Below, one piece after another: positions 17,087 through 25,537 of a stretch of 64,000 nucleotides of DNA (its first letter is position 1; each line of letters starts with the position of its first letter). Below the pieces are notes generated by a model, which was not told the origin of the DNA, did no database searches, and saw only the letters and a program-made list of their open reading frames with translations. A program made the position numbers and the translations under genes. The stretch is taken from positions 682,001-746,000 of the forward strand of contig JADJCM010000003.1 of NCBI GenBank assembly GCA_016703225.1, given 5' to 3'. Source of the stretch: Lysobacterales bacterium. GTDB lineage: Bacteria; Pseudomonadota; Gammaproteobacteria; Xanthomonadales; Ahniellaceae.

Positions 17087-18160
17087 ATGAAGCATCTGGG
17101 TGCATTCGCGCTGGGCACGACCTTGCTCGCCGCTTCCATCGGCCACGCCTTGGCTGCCAACGTCTCCGGCGGCGCCTCGCTGCAGGTGGAGATGGCGCCG
17201 GTCCTCGACAAGTCGGTCGGCGACTATCTGGGGTCGGTGCGCTTCACCATGCGCAACCCGAGCGACCAGGTCGTGCGCATCCTAAAGTGGCAGACCCCTT
17301 TCTTCGGCGTCAACGGCAAGCTGTTCGCGATCAACGTCGGCGGCGAGGAAGTTGCTTACACCGGACGCATGATCAAGCGTGGCGAACCGACCTCGCGCGA
17401 CTACATGACATTGCGCCCGGGTGAGACACGCTCGGTCGAACTCGACCTCTCGGCGTTCTACAACTTCGCCAAGAGCGGCCAGTACGAAGTCCGTTACGAC
17501 GAGTTCCTGTTCGATAACTCTGGCCGCGCCAAGCGCATCAACACCACGCCGACGCTGATGTGGGTGGACGGCTCCGACCAGTTCCTCGCCCAGCGCGCCG
17601 GGGATGATCCCTACGCCGGTCTGGGCGTGAAGGCACTCGGCATCACGCCGACCTTCACCAAGTGCACGACCACGCAGAAATCGCAGCTGATGACGGCACT
17701 GAACTCTGCGGACAGTTACGCCGGCAACGCCAAGTCGTACTTCGCATCGCACTCCTACACGAACATCAGCGCGCGCTACTCGACCTGGTTTGGAGCGGCC
17801 ACCAGTTCCCGCTACACCACTGGCAAGAACCACTTCGACGCCATCCAGGCCGCGTTCGCGACCAAGCCGATCACCGTCGACTGTGGCTGCAAGAAGACCT
17901 ATTTCGCCTACGTCTATCCGACCCAGCCCTACAAGATCTACGTCTGCAAGGCGTTCTGGTCTGCGGCCAACACCGGTACCGATTCGCGCGCCGGCACCCT
18001 GATCCACGAGATGAGCCACTTCAACGCCGTCGCCGGCACCGACGACCACGTCTACGGCCAGAGCGGCGCCAAGAGCCTCGCGCTCAGCAACCCGGACAAC
18101 GCCCTCGACAACGCCGACAACCACGAGTACTTCTCGGAAAACACGCCCAGCCAGAACTGA
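17087..18160 (+). CDS. Secreted M35 (aspzincin) metalloendopeptidase
   Basis: The 357-residue precursor has a signal peptide (LGAFALGTTLLAASIGHALAA, residues 4-24), a propeptide-like beta domain resembling the inhibitor region of M35 enzymes, and a catalytic domain with LIHEMSHFNAVAGTDDHVYG. This contains HExxH (His307, Glu308, His311) and the third ligand Asp in GTxDxxYG, the aspzincin signature of deuterolysins and peptidyl-Lys metalloendopeptidases. Several cysteines (KCTTTQK, DCGCKKTY, YVCKAFW) probably form disulfides. The ATG at 17087 follows AGGGGAA. A weak promoter (TTGCCA 17006, TAAGTT 17030) can be proposed. A clear terminator follows. The likely role is extracellular protein digestion; lysine specificity is only possible. 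Confidence 0.92.
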   Translation: MKHLGAFALGTTLLAASIGHALAANVSGGASLQVEMAPVLDKSVGDYLGSVRFTMRNPSDQVVRILKWQTPFFGVNGKLFAINVGGEEVAYTGRMIKRGEPTSRDYMTLRPGETRSVELDLSAFYNFAKSGQYEVRYDEFLFDNSGRAKRINTTPTLMWVDGSDQFLAQRAGDDPYAGLGVKALGITPTFTKCTTTQKSQLMTALNSADSYAGNAKSYFASHSYTNISARYSTWFGAATSSRYTTGKNHFDAIQAAFATKPITVDCGCKKTYFAYVYPTQPYKIYVCKAFWSAANTGTDSRAGTLIHEMSHFNAVAGTDDHVYGQSGAKSLALSNPDNALDNADNHEYFSENTPSQN

Positions 18161-18187
18161 CCGGCGCTATCCACGCGGTATTTGAAG

Positions 18188-18211
18188 AACCCGGCCTTGC
18201 GCCGGGTTTTT
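18188..18211 (+). terminator. Intrinsic terminator of the M35 peptidase gene
   Basis: AACCCGG at 18188-18194 and CCGGGTT at 18202-18208 form a seven-base stem with a seven-base loop, followed by a run of six T residues ending at 18211. It lies 28 bases after the peptidase stop codon, in the correct orientation for the plus strand, and abuts the stop codon of the convergent diguanylate cyclase gene. Confidence 0.85.
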
Positions 18212-20280
18212 CATACCTGGGCCACGACCTCGACGCGGTCGCGACCCAGATGCTTGGCTCGATACAGCGCGGCATCTGCGCGGCGCAATGCGGCATCCAG
18301 ATCGATCGGTGTATCGCTACCGAGTTCCGACAAACCGATGCTGATGGTGACCGCGATCGACAGTTCGTCGACGCGGATCGGTCGACCGCGCAGGGATTCG
18401 AGCAGCGCTTGCGCGGCCTCCCGAACCTTGCCCGCATCGGCGCCGCGGCAGGCCAGCAAAAACTCCTCGCCGCCCCAGCGTCCGAGCAGTTCGTCGGCGT
18501 CCAGCGCATCGCGCATGCGCCGCGCGATCTCGCACAGCACGGCATCGCCGACGTGGTGGCCGTGGGTGTCATTGATCAACTTGAAGTGATCGACATCGAT
18601 CAGCATCAGCGCGCGCTGCGCACCGTCCCGGCCCCGATCCAGGAAACTCGCCAGCCGCCGTCCGAGCGCATGTCGATTCCACAAGCCGGTGAGCGCATCG
18701 TGGCTGGCAACATGTTCCAGTTCGGCGGCGCTGCGCTCCAGCGCTTCGTGCGCAGCCCGCAGCGCCGCATGCTGTGCCTCGGTTTCGCGATGGCGAGCGT
18801 TGGTCAACGCGGCTACCCGGTCGGCATAGCGGGCGCGCAGGAAGAACACTACCGCCACAATCGCCACCAGTGCCGCGATTGCGCCGAGTCCGATCACGGT
18901 CCAGCGATTGCGCGTCAGATCGAGCGCCTGGATGCGGTTGTCCTTCTCCAGCAGTTCGATCGCCGCCTTCTGCCGATCACGCTCCAGACCGGTGATCAGG
19001 TCGGCGATGCGGCGACTCGACAGCGCCGTCTCCAGGCTGGCATCGACCTCCTCGTAGCGCAGTCGCTCGGCAAACGCTTCAGCGCTCTTGCCCTGCGCCA
19101 GCAGGATGCGCGACAGCAATTCCAGTGCCTCGCGCTCGAGCACCGAATCCTGTTGCTGGCGCGCGGCGGCAAGCACAACCTCGGTTTCGCCTCGCGCCTC
19201 CGCCAGCGATCCGGCCGCGTGCCGCGCCGACGCCAGGGTCAGCCGCTTGTCCAGTTGCGCGCGCGAGCCATCGACCTTGAGCGAGATCGCGAGCGAACGC
19301 TCGGCGATGACGACCGCGGCGACACCCTGCCCGCGCGCGACCAATACGCGCGCGAGCGTACGCAGCGCTTCCGACTGGGAAGGCAGGCCACCGCGCGATT
19401 CGGCCAAGGCCACCGCCGCGCGCGCGTGTGCTTCCGCGGTCTCGAAATCGTCCATCGACTGAAGTGCCTGCGCACGCAGGCACAGCCCGGTGACGCGCCC
19501 ACCGACCGCTTCGCCCGGCAGCATTGCCAACATCTCCACCGCCGTCGCCTCGGCTTGGACGTAGTCGCGCAGGGTCAGATACAGCGCAGCTACCGCGCGC
19601 AGTGTCTGCGCGGCATCACGGTCACGGCCGGCGCCGCGGTAGATGCCGAGCGCGCGCGAGTGATTCTGGATGGCCTCGTAGAACTGGCCGCGGCGCACCT
19701 GCAGGCTGGCCAGCAGATTGCGCGACGCCGCTTCGCCCAGTGCGTCGCCGCGTCTGCCGTCGAGGGCAAGCGCCTGATCGAAATATGCCAACGCGCGGTC
19801 GATCTCCCCGGCGCGGCGCTCGAGAACGCCCAGCGAGCGCAGCAACCGGGCCTCCGCTTGCGGGTGGCCGCGCTTGCCCAGTTCATCGCGCAAGTCCAGC
19901 AGCAGCCCGCGTGCGCGCTGCGCTCCGCCACTGCCATCGAGCAGCAGCGCATGTCTGGACACGGCGAGCACGAGCAGTTCGTCATCCCCGACCGCGCGCG
20001 CCTCGCGTTCCACCGCCGCGAACAGTTGCATCGCCCCACCGGGGTCTTGCTCGGCATAGGCCTGTGCAGCCAGCGCGCGCAGCCAGCGCTGTTCGACGGG
20101 GTCGTGGGTTTCCCGCAGACGCCGTTCGACCTCTGCGCGCCCACGACCGGGTTGCGCCCCGATCAGCAGATCCAGGGGCTCAAACCAGACAGGTTCCCCG
20201 GCGCTGCAGAGCACACTGGCGAAAAGCAGCAGCCACGCGGGCAGCGGTCTGGTACGACGCGGATGGATGGCGCGGGTCAT
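18211..20280 (-). CDS. Membrane diguanylate cyclase with TPR-like sensor domain
   Basis: The 689-residue protein has an N-terminal signal/anchor (PAWLLLFASVLCSAGE), about 380 residues of tetratricopeptide-like helical repeats predicted in the periplasm, a coiled coil, one transmembrane segment (WTVIGLGAIAALVAIVAVVFFLRARY, about residues 455-480), and a C-terminal GGDEF domain. The catalytic A-site is GRWGGEEF (about residue 600) with upstream DxLTGLWNRH and LIDVDHFKLINDTHGH, so the cyclase should be active, making c-di-GMP from two GTP. No RxxD inhibitory site is evident five residues before GGEEF. This architecture is common in Xanthomonadales. The ligand is unknown. It is transcribed away from the cold-shock gene. 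Confidence 0.93.
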   Translation of the reverse strand: MTRAIHPRRTRPLPAWLLLFASVLCSAGEPVWFEPLDLLIGAQPGRGRAEVERRLRETHDPVEQRWLRALAAQAYAEQDPGGAMQLFAAVEREARAVGDDELLVLAVSRHALLLDGSGGAQRARGLLLDLRDELGKRGHPQAEARLLRSLGVLERRAGEIDRALAYFDQALALDGRRGDALGEAASRNLLASLQVRRGQFYEAIQNHSRALGIYRGAGRDRDAAQTLRAVAALYLTLRDYVQAEATAVEMLAMLPGEAVGGRVTGLCLRAQALQSMDDFETAEAHARAAVALAESRGGLPSQSEALRTLARVLVARGQGVAAVVIAERSLAISLKVDGSRAQLDKRLTLASARHAAGSLAEARGETEVVLAAARQQQDSVLEREALELLSRILLAQGKSAEAFAERLRYEEVDASLETALSSRRIADLITGLERDRQKAAIELLEKDNRIQALDLTRNRWTVIGLGAIAALVAIVAVVFFLRARYADRVAALTNARHRETEAQHAALRAAHEALERSAAELEHVASHDALTGLWNRHALGRRLASFLDRGRDGAQRALMLIDVDHFKLINDTHGHHVGDAVLCEIARRMRDALDADELLGRWGGEEFLLACRGADAGKVREAAQALLESLRGRPIRVDELSIAVTISIGLSELGSDTPIDLDAALRRADAALYRAKHLGRDRVEVVAQV

Positions 20281-20317
20281 GCGCCGAATCTAGCAAGGCC
20301 GACGTTGGCGAGCGCAT

Positions 20318-20350
20318 AAAAAAAGACACCGGGATCGCTCCCGGTGTCTT
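20318..20350 (-). terminator. Intrinsic terminator of the cold-shock gene
   Basis: Read on the minus strand, GACACCGGG and CCCGGTGTC (20340-20348 with 20325-20333) form a nine-base perfect stem with a six-base loop followed by seven T residues (A-run on the plus strand at 20318-20324). It lies 26 bases beyond the csp stop codon and is a textbook rho-independent terminator. Confidence 0.92.
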
Positions 20351-20375
20351 CGGTATCAACCGTTGCGGGTTGAAA

Positions 20376-20588
20376 TCAGACCGGCGTGACCTGATCGGCC
20401 TGCAGGCCCTTCTGGCCCTGCACGACCTTGAAGCTCACCTTCTGGCCTTCCTGGAGGGTCTTGAAACCCGTACCCTGGATGGCGCGGAAGTGAACGAACA
20501 CGTCCGGGCCGCTGTCGCGGGCGATGAAACCGAAGCCCTTGGCTTCGTTGAACCACTTGACGGTACCAACCTGACGATCTGCTGACAT
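20376..20588 (-). CDS. Cold-shock domain protein (CspA family)
   Basis: A 70-residue single-stranded nucleic acid-binding beta-barrel with both RNP motifs: KGFGFI (RNP1) and VFVHF (RNP2), preceded by GTVKWFNEAKG. Such proteins melt RNA secondary structure and act as RNA chaperones in the cytoplasm. The ATG at the complement of 20586-20588 starts MSADRQVGTVKWF and is preceded by GGAG at normal spacing; the longer upstream frame is not supported. A strong terminator follows and a hairpin is present in the leader. The sequence alone cannot tell whether it is cold-inducible or constitutive. Confidence 0.96.
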   Translation of the reverse strand: MSADRQVGTVKWFNEAKGFGFIARDSGPDVFVHFRAIQGTGFKTLQEGQKVSFKVVQGQKGLQADQVTPV

Positions 20589-20909
20589 TGCTGTAACTCC
20601 AATTTCCAAAGATTTAGACCAGGTGATCAAAAAGGATCACCGACTTGCTGGAAATGCCCAAAACCGAGGGCGATTCGTCATGCAGATCATGGATCAGACT
20701 AGGCGAAGCGGCCGCTGGGCGGATCCCGTTTCCGGGCGTCCGAACACACACAGCGGCGGCACCCTAGCACGAAAAACGCAAAAAGGGGCCTGTCGCGCGA
20801 ATTCGCGCTCGTTTCGTTTACCGCTCGCTGCAATCGGGTGGCTCGCGGCCCTCTTTTCAGAACGGTCTGGACGGCGCACCATCGGCATCCCGACAGAGTG
20901 GAGGCTTCC
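20589..20909. promoter_or_regulatory. Divergent intergenic region with csp leader hairpin
   Basis: These 321 bases separate the divergent csp and TerB-like genes and hold no credible gene. On the csp side, GGTGATC (20622-20628) and GATCACC (20635-20641) form a seven-base hairpin with an A/G-rich loop located about 34 bases upstream of the csp start, in a position compatible with a structured 5' untranslated region like those of cspA messages. On the other side GGAG at 20900 is the ribosome binding site of the TerB-like gene. No confident -35/-10 pair could be read. Confidence 0.45.
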
Positions 20910-21380
20910 ATGGCAAGTGGACTGTTGAAGGACATCCGGTTGGCGCTCGGTGAGCTGTTCTCCGGTGGCAAGATCGACGACAACCAACAGGTCACCCTGC
21001 AGGTGGTGTTCGGACTGCTCGGTTACCTGGCACGCGCCGATTCGATCGTCACCGACGACGAGGCGGCATTTCTCAACAATTTGATGGACGACATGCACCT
21101 GTCGATCTCCGCACGCAAGATTGCCCTGGAGGCGATGAACCGCGGCAAGGCCCGCCAGATCGACATCGGCGTGGAGCTGGAACGCTTCCTCTCGGTGCAT
21201 CCCGCCGGATCGCCCGAGGTCGGCCGGCTTTACGAAACGCTGCTGAACCTGGCCGGATCGGATGGTCGCGTGCGCCCACGTGAACGCGAGTTCCTGGAGC
21301 AGGTGACGGCCGGGCTGGGCTTCACACCAGACATTCTCAACTCGCGCCTGCAAGCGATGGAGCGCCGACCGGTCGCATGA
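20910..21380 (+). CDS. TerB/DjlA-like helical domain protein
   Basis: A 156-residue cytoplasmic protein with the TerB/DjlA N-terminal-like pattern: VFGLLGYLARADSIVTDDEAAFLNNLMDDMHLS near residues 32-64 and LAGSDGRVRPREREFLEQV near residues 115-133, both acidic loop-helix units (ARADxxVTxxE and SDGxVxxxE) typical of this fold, which in TerB binds metal ions. Unlike DjlA there is no J domain. The ATG at 20910 follows GGAG. The stop codon overlaps the start of the Rieske oxygenase (ATGA), indicating translational coupling. Its function is unknown. Confidence 0.75.
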   Translation: MASGLLKDIRLALGELFSGGKIDDNQQVTLQVVFGLLGYLARADSIVTDDEAAFLNNLMDDMHLSISARKIALEAMNRGKARQIDIGVELERFLSVHPAGSPEVGRLYETLLNLAGSDGRVRPREREFLEQVTAGLGFTPDILNSRLQAMERRPVA

Positions 21381-22453
21381 CCACGGTCGCCGATTCGCAG
21401 TCGCAAGCGCAGGCACTCGCCACCGCAACGGCGCTCGCCGCACGCTTCTACACCGAGTCGGACATCGCCGATCTCGAACGCCGCGCCATCTTCGCGCGGC
21501 ATTGGCAACTGGTCGCGGGCGTCTCGCGACTGGCTGCAGGTGGTGACCACGTCGTCTCCGAGATCGCCGGCGTGCCGATCCTGGTGGTGCGTGGGGAAGA
21601 CGGTCGCCTGCGCGGATTCGTCAATGCCTGCCGACATCGCGCCGGCCCGCTCGCCACCTGCGACGGCCGTGGCGCCCGCAGCCTGCGCTGCCACTATCAC
21701 GGTTGGACCTATACACTCGACGGTGCGCTCAAGGCCGCCACCGAAATGCAGGATGCCGAGGCGTTCAATCCGGCGACCATCCATCTGGAAGCGATCGCCG
21801 TCGACGTCTGGCGCGGCTTGGTCTTCGCCGCACTCGACCCGCAACTGGCGCTCGCCGACCTGTTCGCGGGCAGCGAGCAACATCTCGACGACCGCGACTT
21901 TTCCGACTACCGTTTCGCGCGTTCTCAACGCTATCCGGTCGCATGCAACTGGAAGGTGTACGCCGACAACTATCTGGAGGGCTACCACGTCCCGCACGTG
22001 CATCCGGTGCTGAACCGCCTGCTCGATTATCGCAGCTACGTCACCACGACCGCACGCTGGCATTCCCTGCAGTACAGCCCGATCGAGGGCGCCGGCAATT
22101 TCTACGGCGATGGCGTGGCGCTGTATTTCTATCTGTGGCCAAACCTGATGTTGAATATCCTGCCGAACCGGCTGCAGACGAACCGGATCGTGCCGCTTGC
22201 GATCGACCGCTGTGCCGTCGACTTTGATTTCTACTACCCGGCCGATGCTTCACCCGAAGCACTTCGCCGCAACGAGCAGGACCAGCGTTTCAGCGACGAA
22301 GTCCAGGCCGAGGACGCGGACATCTGTGCACACGTGCAGAAATCGCTGGCGAGCGGTCGCTATGCTGCGGGGCGCCTGAATCCGAAGCGCGAGAATGCGC
22401 TGTTCCATTTCCACGAACTGCTGCGTGACGCCTATCGCGCAGCCCGAACCTGA
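21377..22453 (+). CDS. Rieske non-heme iron oxygenase, quaternary-amine type
   Basis: The 358-residue protein is a ring-hydroxylating oxygenase alpha-subunit family member. The Rieske [2Fe-2S] ligands are CRHRAG (Cys85, His87) and CHYHGW (Cys105, His108). The catalytic iron site is in DNYLEGYHVPHVH (His204 and His209). The residue three positions before His204 is Glu201, where aromatic-ring dioxygenases have a bridging Asp; Glu at this position is known from carnitine monooxygenase CntA. This and the overall pattern point to choline, carnitine or betaine-type substrates rather than aromatics. No beta subunit or dedicated reductase is adjacent; a ferredoxin-NADP reductase is encoded about 11 kb downstream. 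It overlaps the TerB-like gene by 4 bases. Confidence 0.85.
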   Translation: MTTVADSQSQAQALATATALAARFYTESDIADLERRAIFARHWQLVAGVSRLAAGGDHVVSEIAGVPILVVRGEDGRLRGFVNACRHRAGPLATCDGRGARSLRCHYHGWTYTLDGALKAATEMQDAEAFNPATIHLEAIAVDVWRGLVFAALDPQLALADLFAGSEQHLDDRDFSDYRFARSQRYPVACNWKVYADNYLEGYHVPHVHPVLNRLLDYRSYVTTTARWHSLQYSPIEGAGNFYGDGVALYFYLWPNLMLNILPNRLQTNRIVPLAIDRCAVDFDFYYPADASPEALRRNEQDQRFSDEVQAEDADICAHVQKSLASGRYAAGRLNPKRENALFHFHELLRDAYRAART

Positions 22454-22466
22454 CCCAGGAGTTCCG

Positions 22467-24011
22467 GTGTCGAAATCCACTGCTGGCTGGCCATGGTGGG
22501 CCAAGGTCTTCGTTCTGCTCGTCGGACTCGGCGGCTTCGCTTACGTGCGCATTCGCGGCGTCGCTTCCGATGCGATGCAGTCCTTGAACCTGATCGGCTG
22601 GGCCAGTTTCGACGGGACGTTCGTCGACTGGAACGGCGACATTGGCGCGCACAAGGTGCGACTCTGGGCCTGGGACGGCGACCCCGAAACCGACGCCATC
22701 ACCGCCGAACGCATGATCATCGACACCCCCGGCTGGGGCTGGGTGCTGAAGTCGGCGTTCTCGTTCGGGGCGCCGAGTGGCTTACTGAAGAGCCGCGCCG
22801 CGCGCTGGGCTGCAAAGGCCGCAGAGCAGGCCAGCGGAGATTCTCCGCTCGAGAACATTCCAGCGATGCCGCGCATCCATGCGCGCTTCGAGGGCGTGGT
22901 GTTTTCCGATTACGCGCATCAGTACATGTGGGACGACGATGTCCACGGTCTCGCCTCCGGATCCGTGTTCGAGGGAGAGGGTTGCGACCAGGATCTGTAC
23001 TGGACCGAGGACGAGTTGCACGGGGCAATGCAGCTGCCGACCCGCGGCGTCGATCTGGAACTCGATCTCAACGCCAGCGGCAGCGACAGCATCGCCATGG
23101 TGCTCGCGCTCACCGCACCTGGGCGTTCGTCGTGGCGCTATGAGGCCAATTGGCAAGCCACGCACGCAGGCAACATGGTGCTGGTCGACTGGGAGCAGGC
23201 CAAGTTGCGCAACGAACGCTGGACGGTGCAGGACGACGGTTTCATCGCGGCGCGCAATGCCTACTGCGCCGAGCGGGCGCAACTGACGGAAGCGCAGTTC
23301 GTCGACCAGCACATCGATTACGTGCAACGTCGACTGCTGAACTGGGGCATGCTCGCGAGCCCGCAACTGGTCGAGCGCTACCGCAACTTCGTCACCTCCG
23401 GCGGTGCCATGACCTACGAAGCGACGCCAGCGGATGCAGTGTCTCTGGAAAAACTCGCCAGCTACTCGGGCAGCGACCTGCTGTGGATGCTGAACGCGAA
23501 CCTGCGCGTGAACGAGGAGAAGGCGGTGCCATTCAAGCTGCACTTCGTCACCGCGGTTCCCTATCCGGATGCCGGGAAAATCGAAAGCGCCCCACAGATC
23601 CACGACCTCGTGGCCCAGGCCTTGTCGGCGTTGCCGGCAGACGCGCAGGTCGCCGCCGCTGCGGAGCCGGCGCTGGCGCCCGGTCCGGCCGTGCCGACCA
23701 TGCTGGTCAACGCCGAATCGACGATGATCGGCGTTGACGGCCAGGTACCGACCGCCGACAAGCCGGTGGTCGAGGAAGTCAGCTACGACGACCTGGCTTT
23801 GATGATCGGCGAACGCGTGATCATCGAAACCACCATGAGCTCGACCCGCGAAGGCGAACTCAAGTCCTTCAACCGCGCCGGCCTGCGCATCGCCCTGCGC
23901 AATCGTCCGGGCATGGAACTGGAGGTACCGAAGGACACCGTGGTCTCGGTACGAGTGGTCTGGACCAAGGCGCAAACCGCCGCAGCATCCGCAGCGGCGG
24001 GCAAGAACTAG
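22467..24011 (+). CDS. Membrane-anchored protein of unknown function with Sm-like C-terminus
   Basis: A 514-residue protein with an N-terminal transmembrane anchor (WAKVFVLLVGLGGFAYVRI, about residues 10-28) and a large soluble region, probably periplasmic. The GTG at 22467 is chosen because CAGGAG precedes it; no ATG fits. I recognise no family for the body. Residues about 440-500 (a strand-rich stretch with GERVIIETTMSSTREGELKSF, then ELEVPKDTVVSVRVV) resemble an Sm-like five-strand barrel. It lies 13 bases after the Rieske gene and may be the third member of the TerB-Rieske operon. A proline/alanine-rich linker separates body and tail. The role is unknown. Confidence 0.6.
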   Translation: MSKSTAGWPWWAKVFVLLVGLGGFAYVRIRGVASDAMQSLNLIGWASFDGTFVDWNGDIGAHKVRLWAWDGDPETDAITAERMIIDTPGWGWVLKSAFSFGAPSGLLKSRAARWAAKAAEQASGDSPLENIPAMPRIHARFEGVVFSDYAHQYMWDDDVHGLASGSVFEGEGCDQDLYWTEDELHGAMQLPTRGVDLELDLNASGSDSIAMVLALTAPGRSSWRYEANWQATHAGNMVLVDWEQAKLRNERWTVQDDGFIAARNAYCAERAQLTEAQFVDQHIDYVQRRLLNWGMLASPQLVERYRNFVTSGGAMTYEATPADAVSLEKLASYSGSDLLWMLNANLRVNEEKAVPFKLHFVTAVPYPDAGKIESAPQIHDLVAQALSALPADAQVAAAAEPALAPGPAVPTMLVNAESTMIGVDGQVPTADKPVVEEVSYDDLALMIGERVIIETTMSSTREGELKSFNRAGLRIALRNRPGMELEVPKDTVVSVRVVWTKAQTAAASAAAGKN

Positions 24012-24028
24012 CGCGAGCGCCGGCGCAC

Positions 24029-24841
24029 TTACTCGAAGCTGTCGCTGAACAGTTGGTTGGCGAGCGTCGAGAAGGTGTCGAAGTCGACATTGATCGCGGT
24101 CACTCCGCCGTCTTGCACGCGGACGTAGCTCGAGTAGCCGAAATAGCTGCCAGTGAGCACGTTGGCGCCATCGGTCGCGGATACCGTGATCGAACCACCG
24201 CCAGTGATGTCAACCAGGGTCGCGGTGATCGCGAGACTCCCACCCATCGGCGTTCCGCTGAGGTTGAGCCAGTAGACATTGCCCGGAACCGGGACCAATG
24301 TCCCCGCCGACAGGGCGCCGCCGAGGCCGTCGCCGAACGAGATGTTCTTCTCGCTCAAGTACAACTTGCCGGTCGGACGAGTGCTGATGCCGTCGAGGTA
24401 GTACGCCAGTTCGTAGCGGTCGGCGCTGGACGCGGCGTAGCTGCCGTCGCCGGCCCGTGCGGCCAATCCGATGAAGGCATTCCCGCTCGGGTCGACGCTG
24501 GTGGCGACCAGACTGTCGATACGGAAAAAAGTCGAGATCGAAAACGCTGTGCCGGCAATGTCGGTGAGCTGGATCGCCGACGACGACGCTTTTCCGGCCG
24601 CGAAGCCAACGCCCGCCACACTTACGCTGATCGCGTTCTCGTAGCCCTTGCCGGAAAAACTCGGGGCAGCCACGGTCCAGTCTGCGGTCGCGATCTCGGT
24701 GAAGTTTGTCACCGCGACGTCGCCGGGCGGGTAGCTTTCGAAGTCCTCGACGTAGGGCGTGGTTGCGGCCAGGGCCGGCATGGCGCCGAGTACGCAGACG
24801 CTGGTGAGGGCAATGGCGCAAAGCAGTTGCACGGGCTTCAT
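24029..24841 (-). CDS. Secreted protein ending in LFSDSFE
   Basis: A 270-residue exported protein: signal peptide (LLCAIALTSVCVLGAMPALAA, about residues 6-26), then a beta-rich, Gly/Ser/Thr-rich body starting YVEDFESYPPGD, as in concanavalin/LamG-like carbohydrate-binding or cell-surface domains. The protein ends ANQLFSDSFE at the stop codon. The terminal LFxD(S/G)FE motif recurs in two other secreted proteins of this window, at 39017-42574 and 54426-59081. The start at the complement of 24839-24841 is set by the signal peptide and is preceded by GGAGG. No enzyme motif is seen. It is convergent with the preceding gene. Confidence 0.75.
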   Translation of the reverse strand: MKPVQLLCAIALTSVCVLGAMPALAATTPYVEDFESYPPGDVAVTNFTEIATADWTVAAPSFSGKGYENAISVSVAGVGFAAGKASSSAIQLTDIAGTAFSISTFFRIDSLVATSVDPSGNAFIGLAARAGDGSYAASSADRYELAYYLDGISTRPTGKLYLSEKNISFGDGLGGALSAGTLVPVPGNVYWLNLSGTPMGGSLAITATLVDITGGGSITVSATDGANVLTGSYFGYSSYVRVQDGGVTAINVDFDTFSTLANQLFSDSFE

Positions 24842-24952
24842 GGAGCCTCCTGCTGCAGATGGAGCCGATTCCGCCGGCAGGAAAATCTCCGGCGGCGACT
24901 CTCGTCCGGAGCCAAGCCGGCGGAGTCCGCCGCAGTATAGGCCGCGCTGCAA

Positions 24953-24969
24953 GGGGCGCTCTGCGCCCC
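24953..24969. terminator. GC-rich hairpin downstream of glutathione peroxidase
   Basis: GGGGCGC (24953-24959) and GCGCCCC (24963-24969) form a seven-base stem with a three-base loop a few bases beyond the peroxidase stop codon on the minus strand. Only two T residues follow on that strand, so termination efficiency is doubtful. Confidence 0.4.
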
Positions 24970-24974
24970 GGTCC

Positions 24975-25460
24975 TCAGCTCAGCAGCGCCGCCGCCAGAT
25001 CCTTCTCGATCTTCTCCGGGGTGTCGGTCGGCGCGTAGCGCTTGACCACATTGCCGGAACGGTCGACCAGGAACTTGCTGAAGTTCCACTTGATCGCGTC
25101 GAGCCCGAGGAACCCGGACTTCTGCGACTTCAGCCACTGCCACAGCGGATGCGCGTTGGCGCCGTTCACCTCGACCTTGGCAAACATCGGGAAGCTGACC
25201 TCGTAATTCAGCGCGCAGAAGTTCCTGATCTCCTCGGCATCGCCCGGCTCCTGGTGCCCGAACTGGTCGTAGGGAAATCCGAGCACGACCAAGCCCCGCT
25301 CGCGATACTTGCGCCACAGCGCTTCCAGACCGGTGTACTGCGGCGTGAACCCGCACTTGGAGGCGACATTGACGATCAACATCACCTTGCCCGCATAGGC
25401 CGACAGCTTGACGTTCTTGCCGTCGATGTCCTGCGCGCTGAAATCGTGGATCGCGGTCAT
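24975..25460 (-). CDS. Glutathione peroxidase-like thiol peroxidase
   Basis: A 161-residue thioredoxin-fold peroxidase. The peroxidatic cysteine is in NVASKCGFT (about residue 36), a cysteine rather than selenocysteine form; the catalytic tetrad partners Gln (DQFGHQEPG) and Trp/Asn (IKWNFSKFLVD) are present. Such bacterial enzymes reduce hydrogen peroxide and lipid hydroperoxides, usually with thioredoxin as donor. No signal peptide is present, so it acts in the cytoplasm. The ATG at the complement of 25458-25460 starts MTAIHDFSAQDIDGK. It is encoded 77 bases downstream of the fumarase gene on the same strand and could be cotranscribed. Confidence 0.92.
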   Translation of the reverse strand: MTAIHDFSAQDIDGKNVKLSAYAGKVMLIVNVASKCGFTPQYTGLEALWRKYRERGLVVLGFPYDQFGHQEPGDAEEIRNFCALNYEVSFPMFAKVEVNGANAHPLWQWLKSQKSGFLGLDAIKWNFSKFLVDRSGNVVKRYAPTDTPEKIEKDLAAALLS

Positions 25461-25537
25461 GTTTACGCCCCTTGCGAATGGAATGGCCCTCACACTATCG
25501 CGCCCGACGTGCAGGCGGCATCAAGCCGGTTCCCAGA

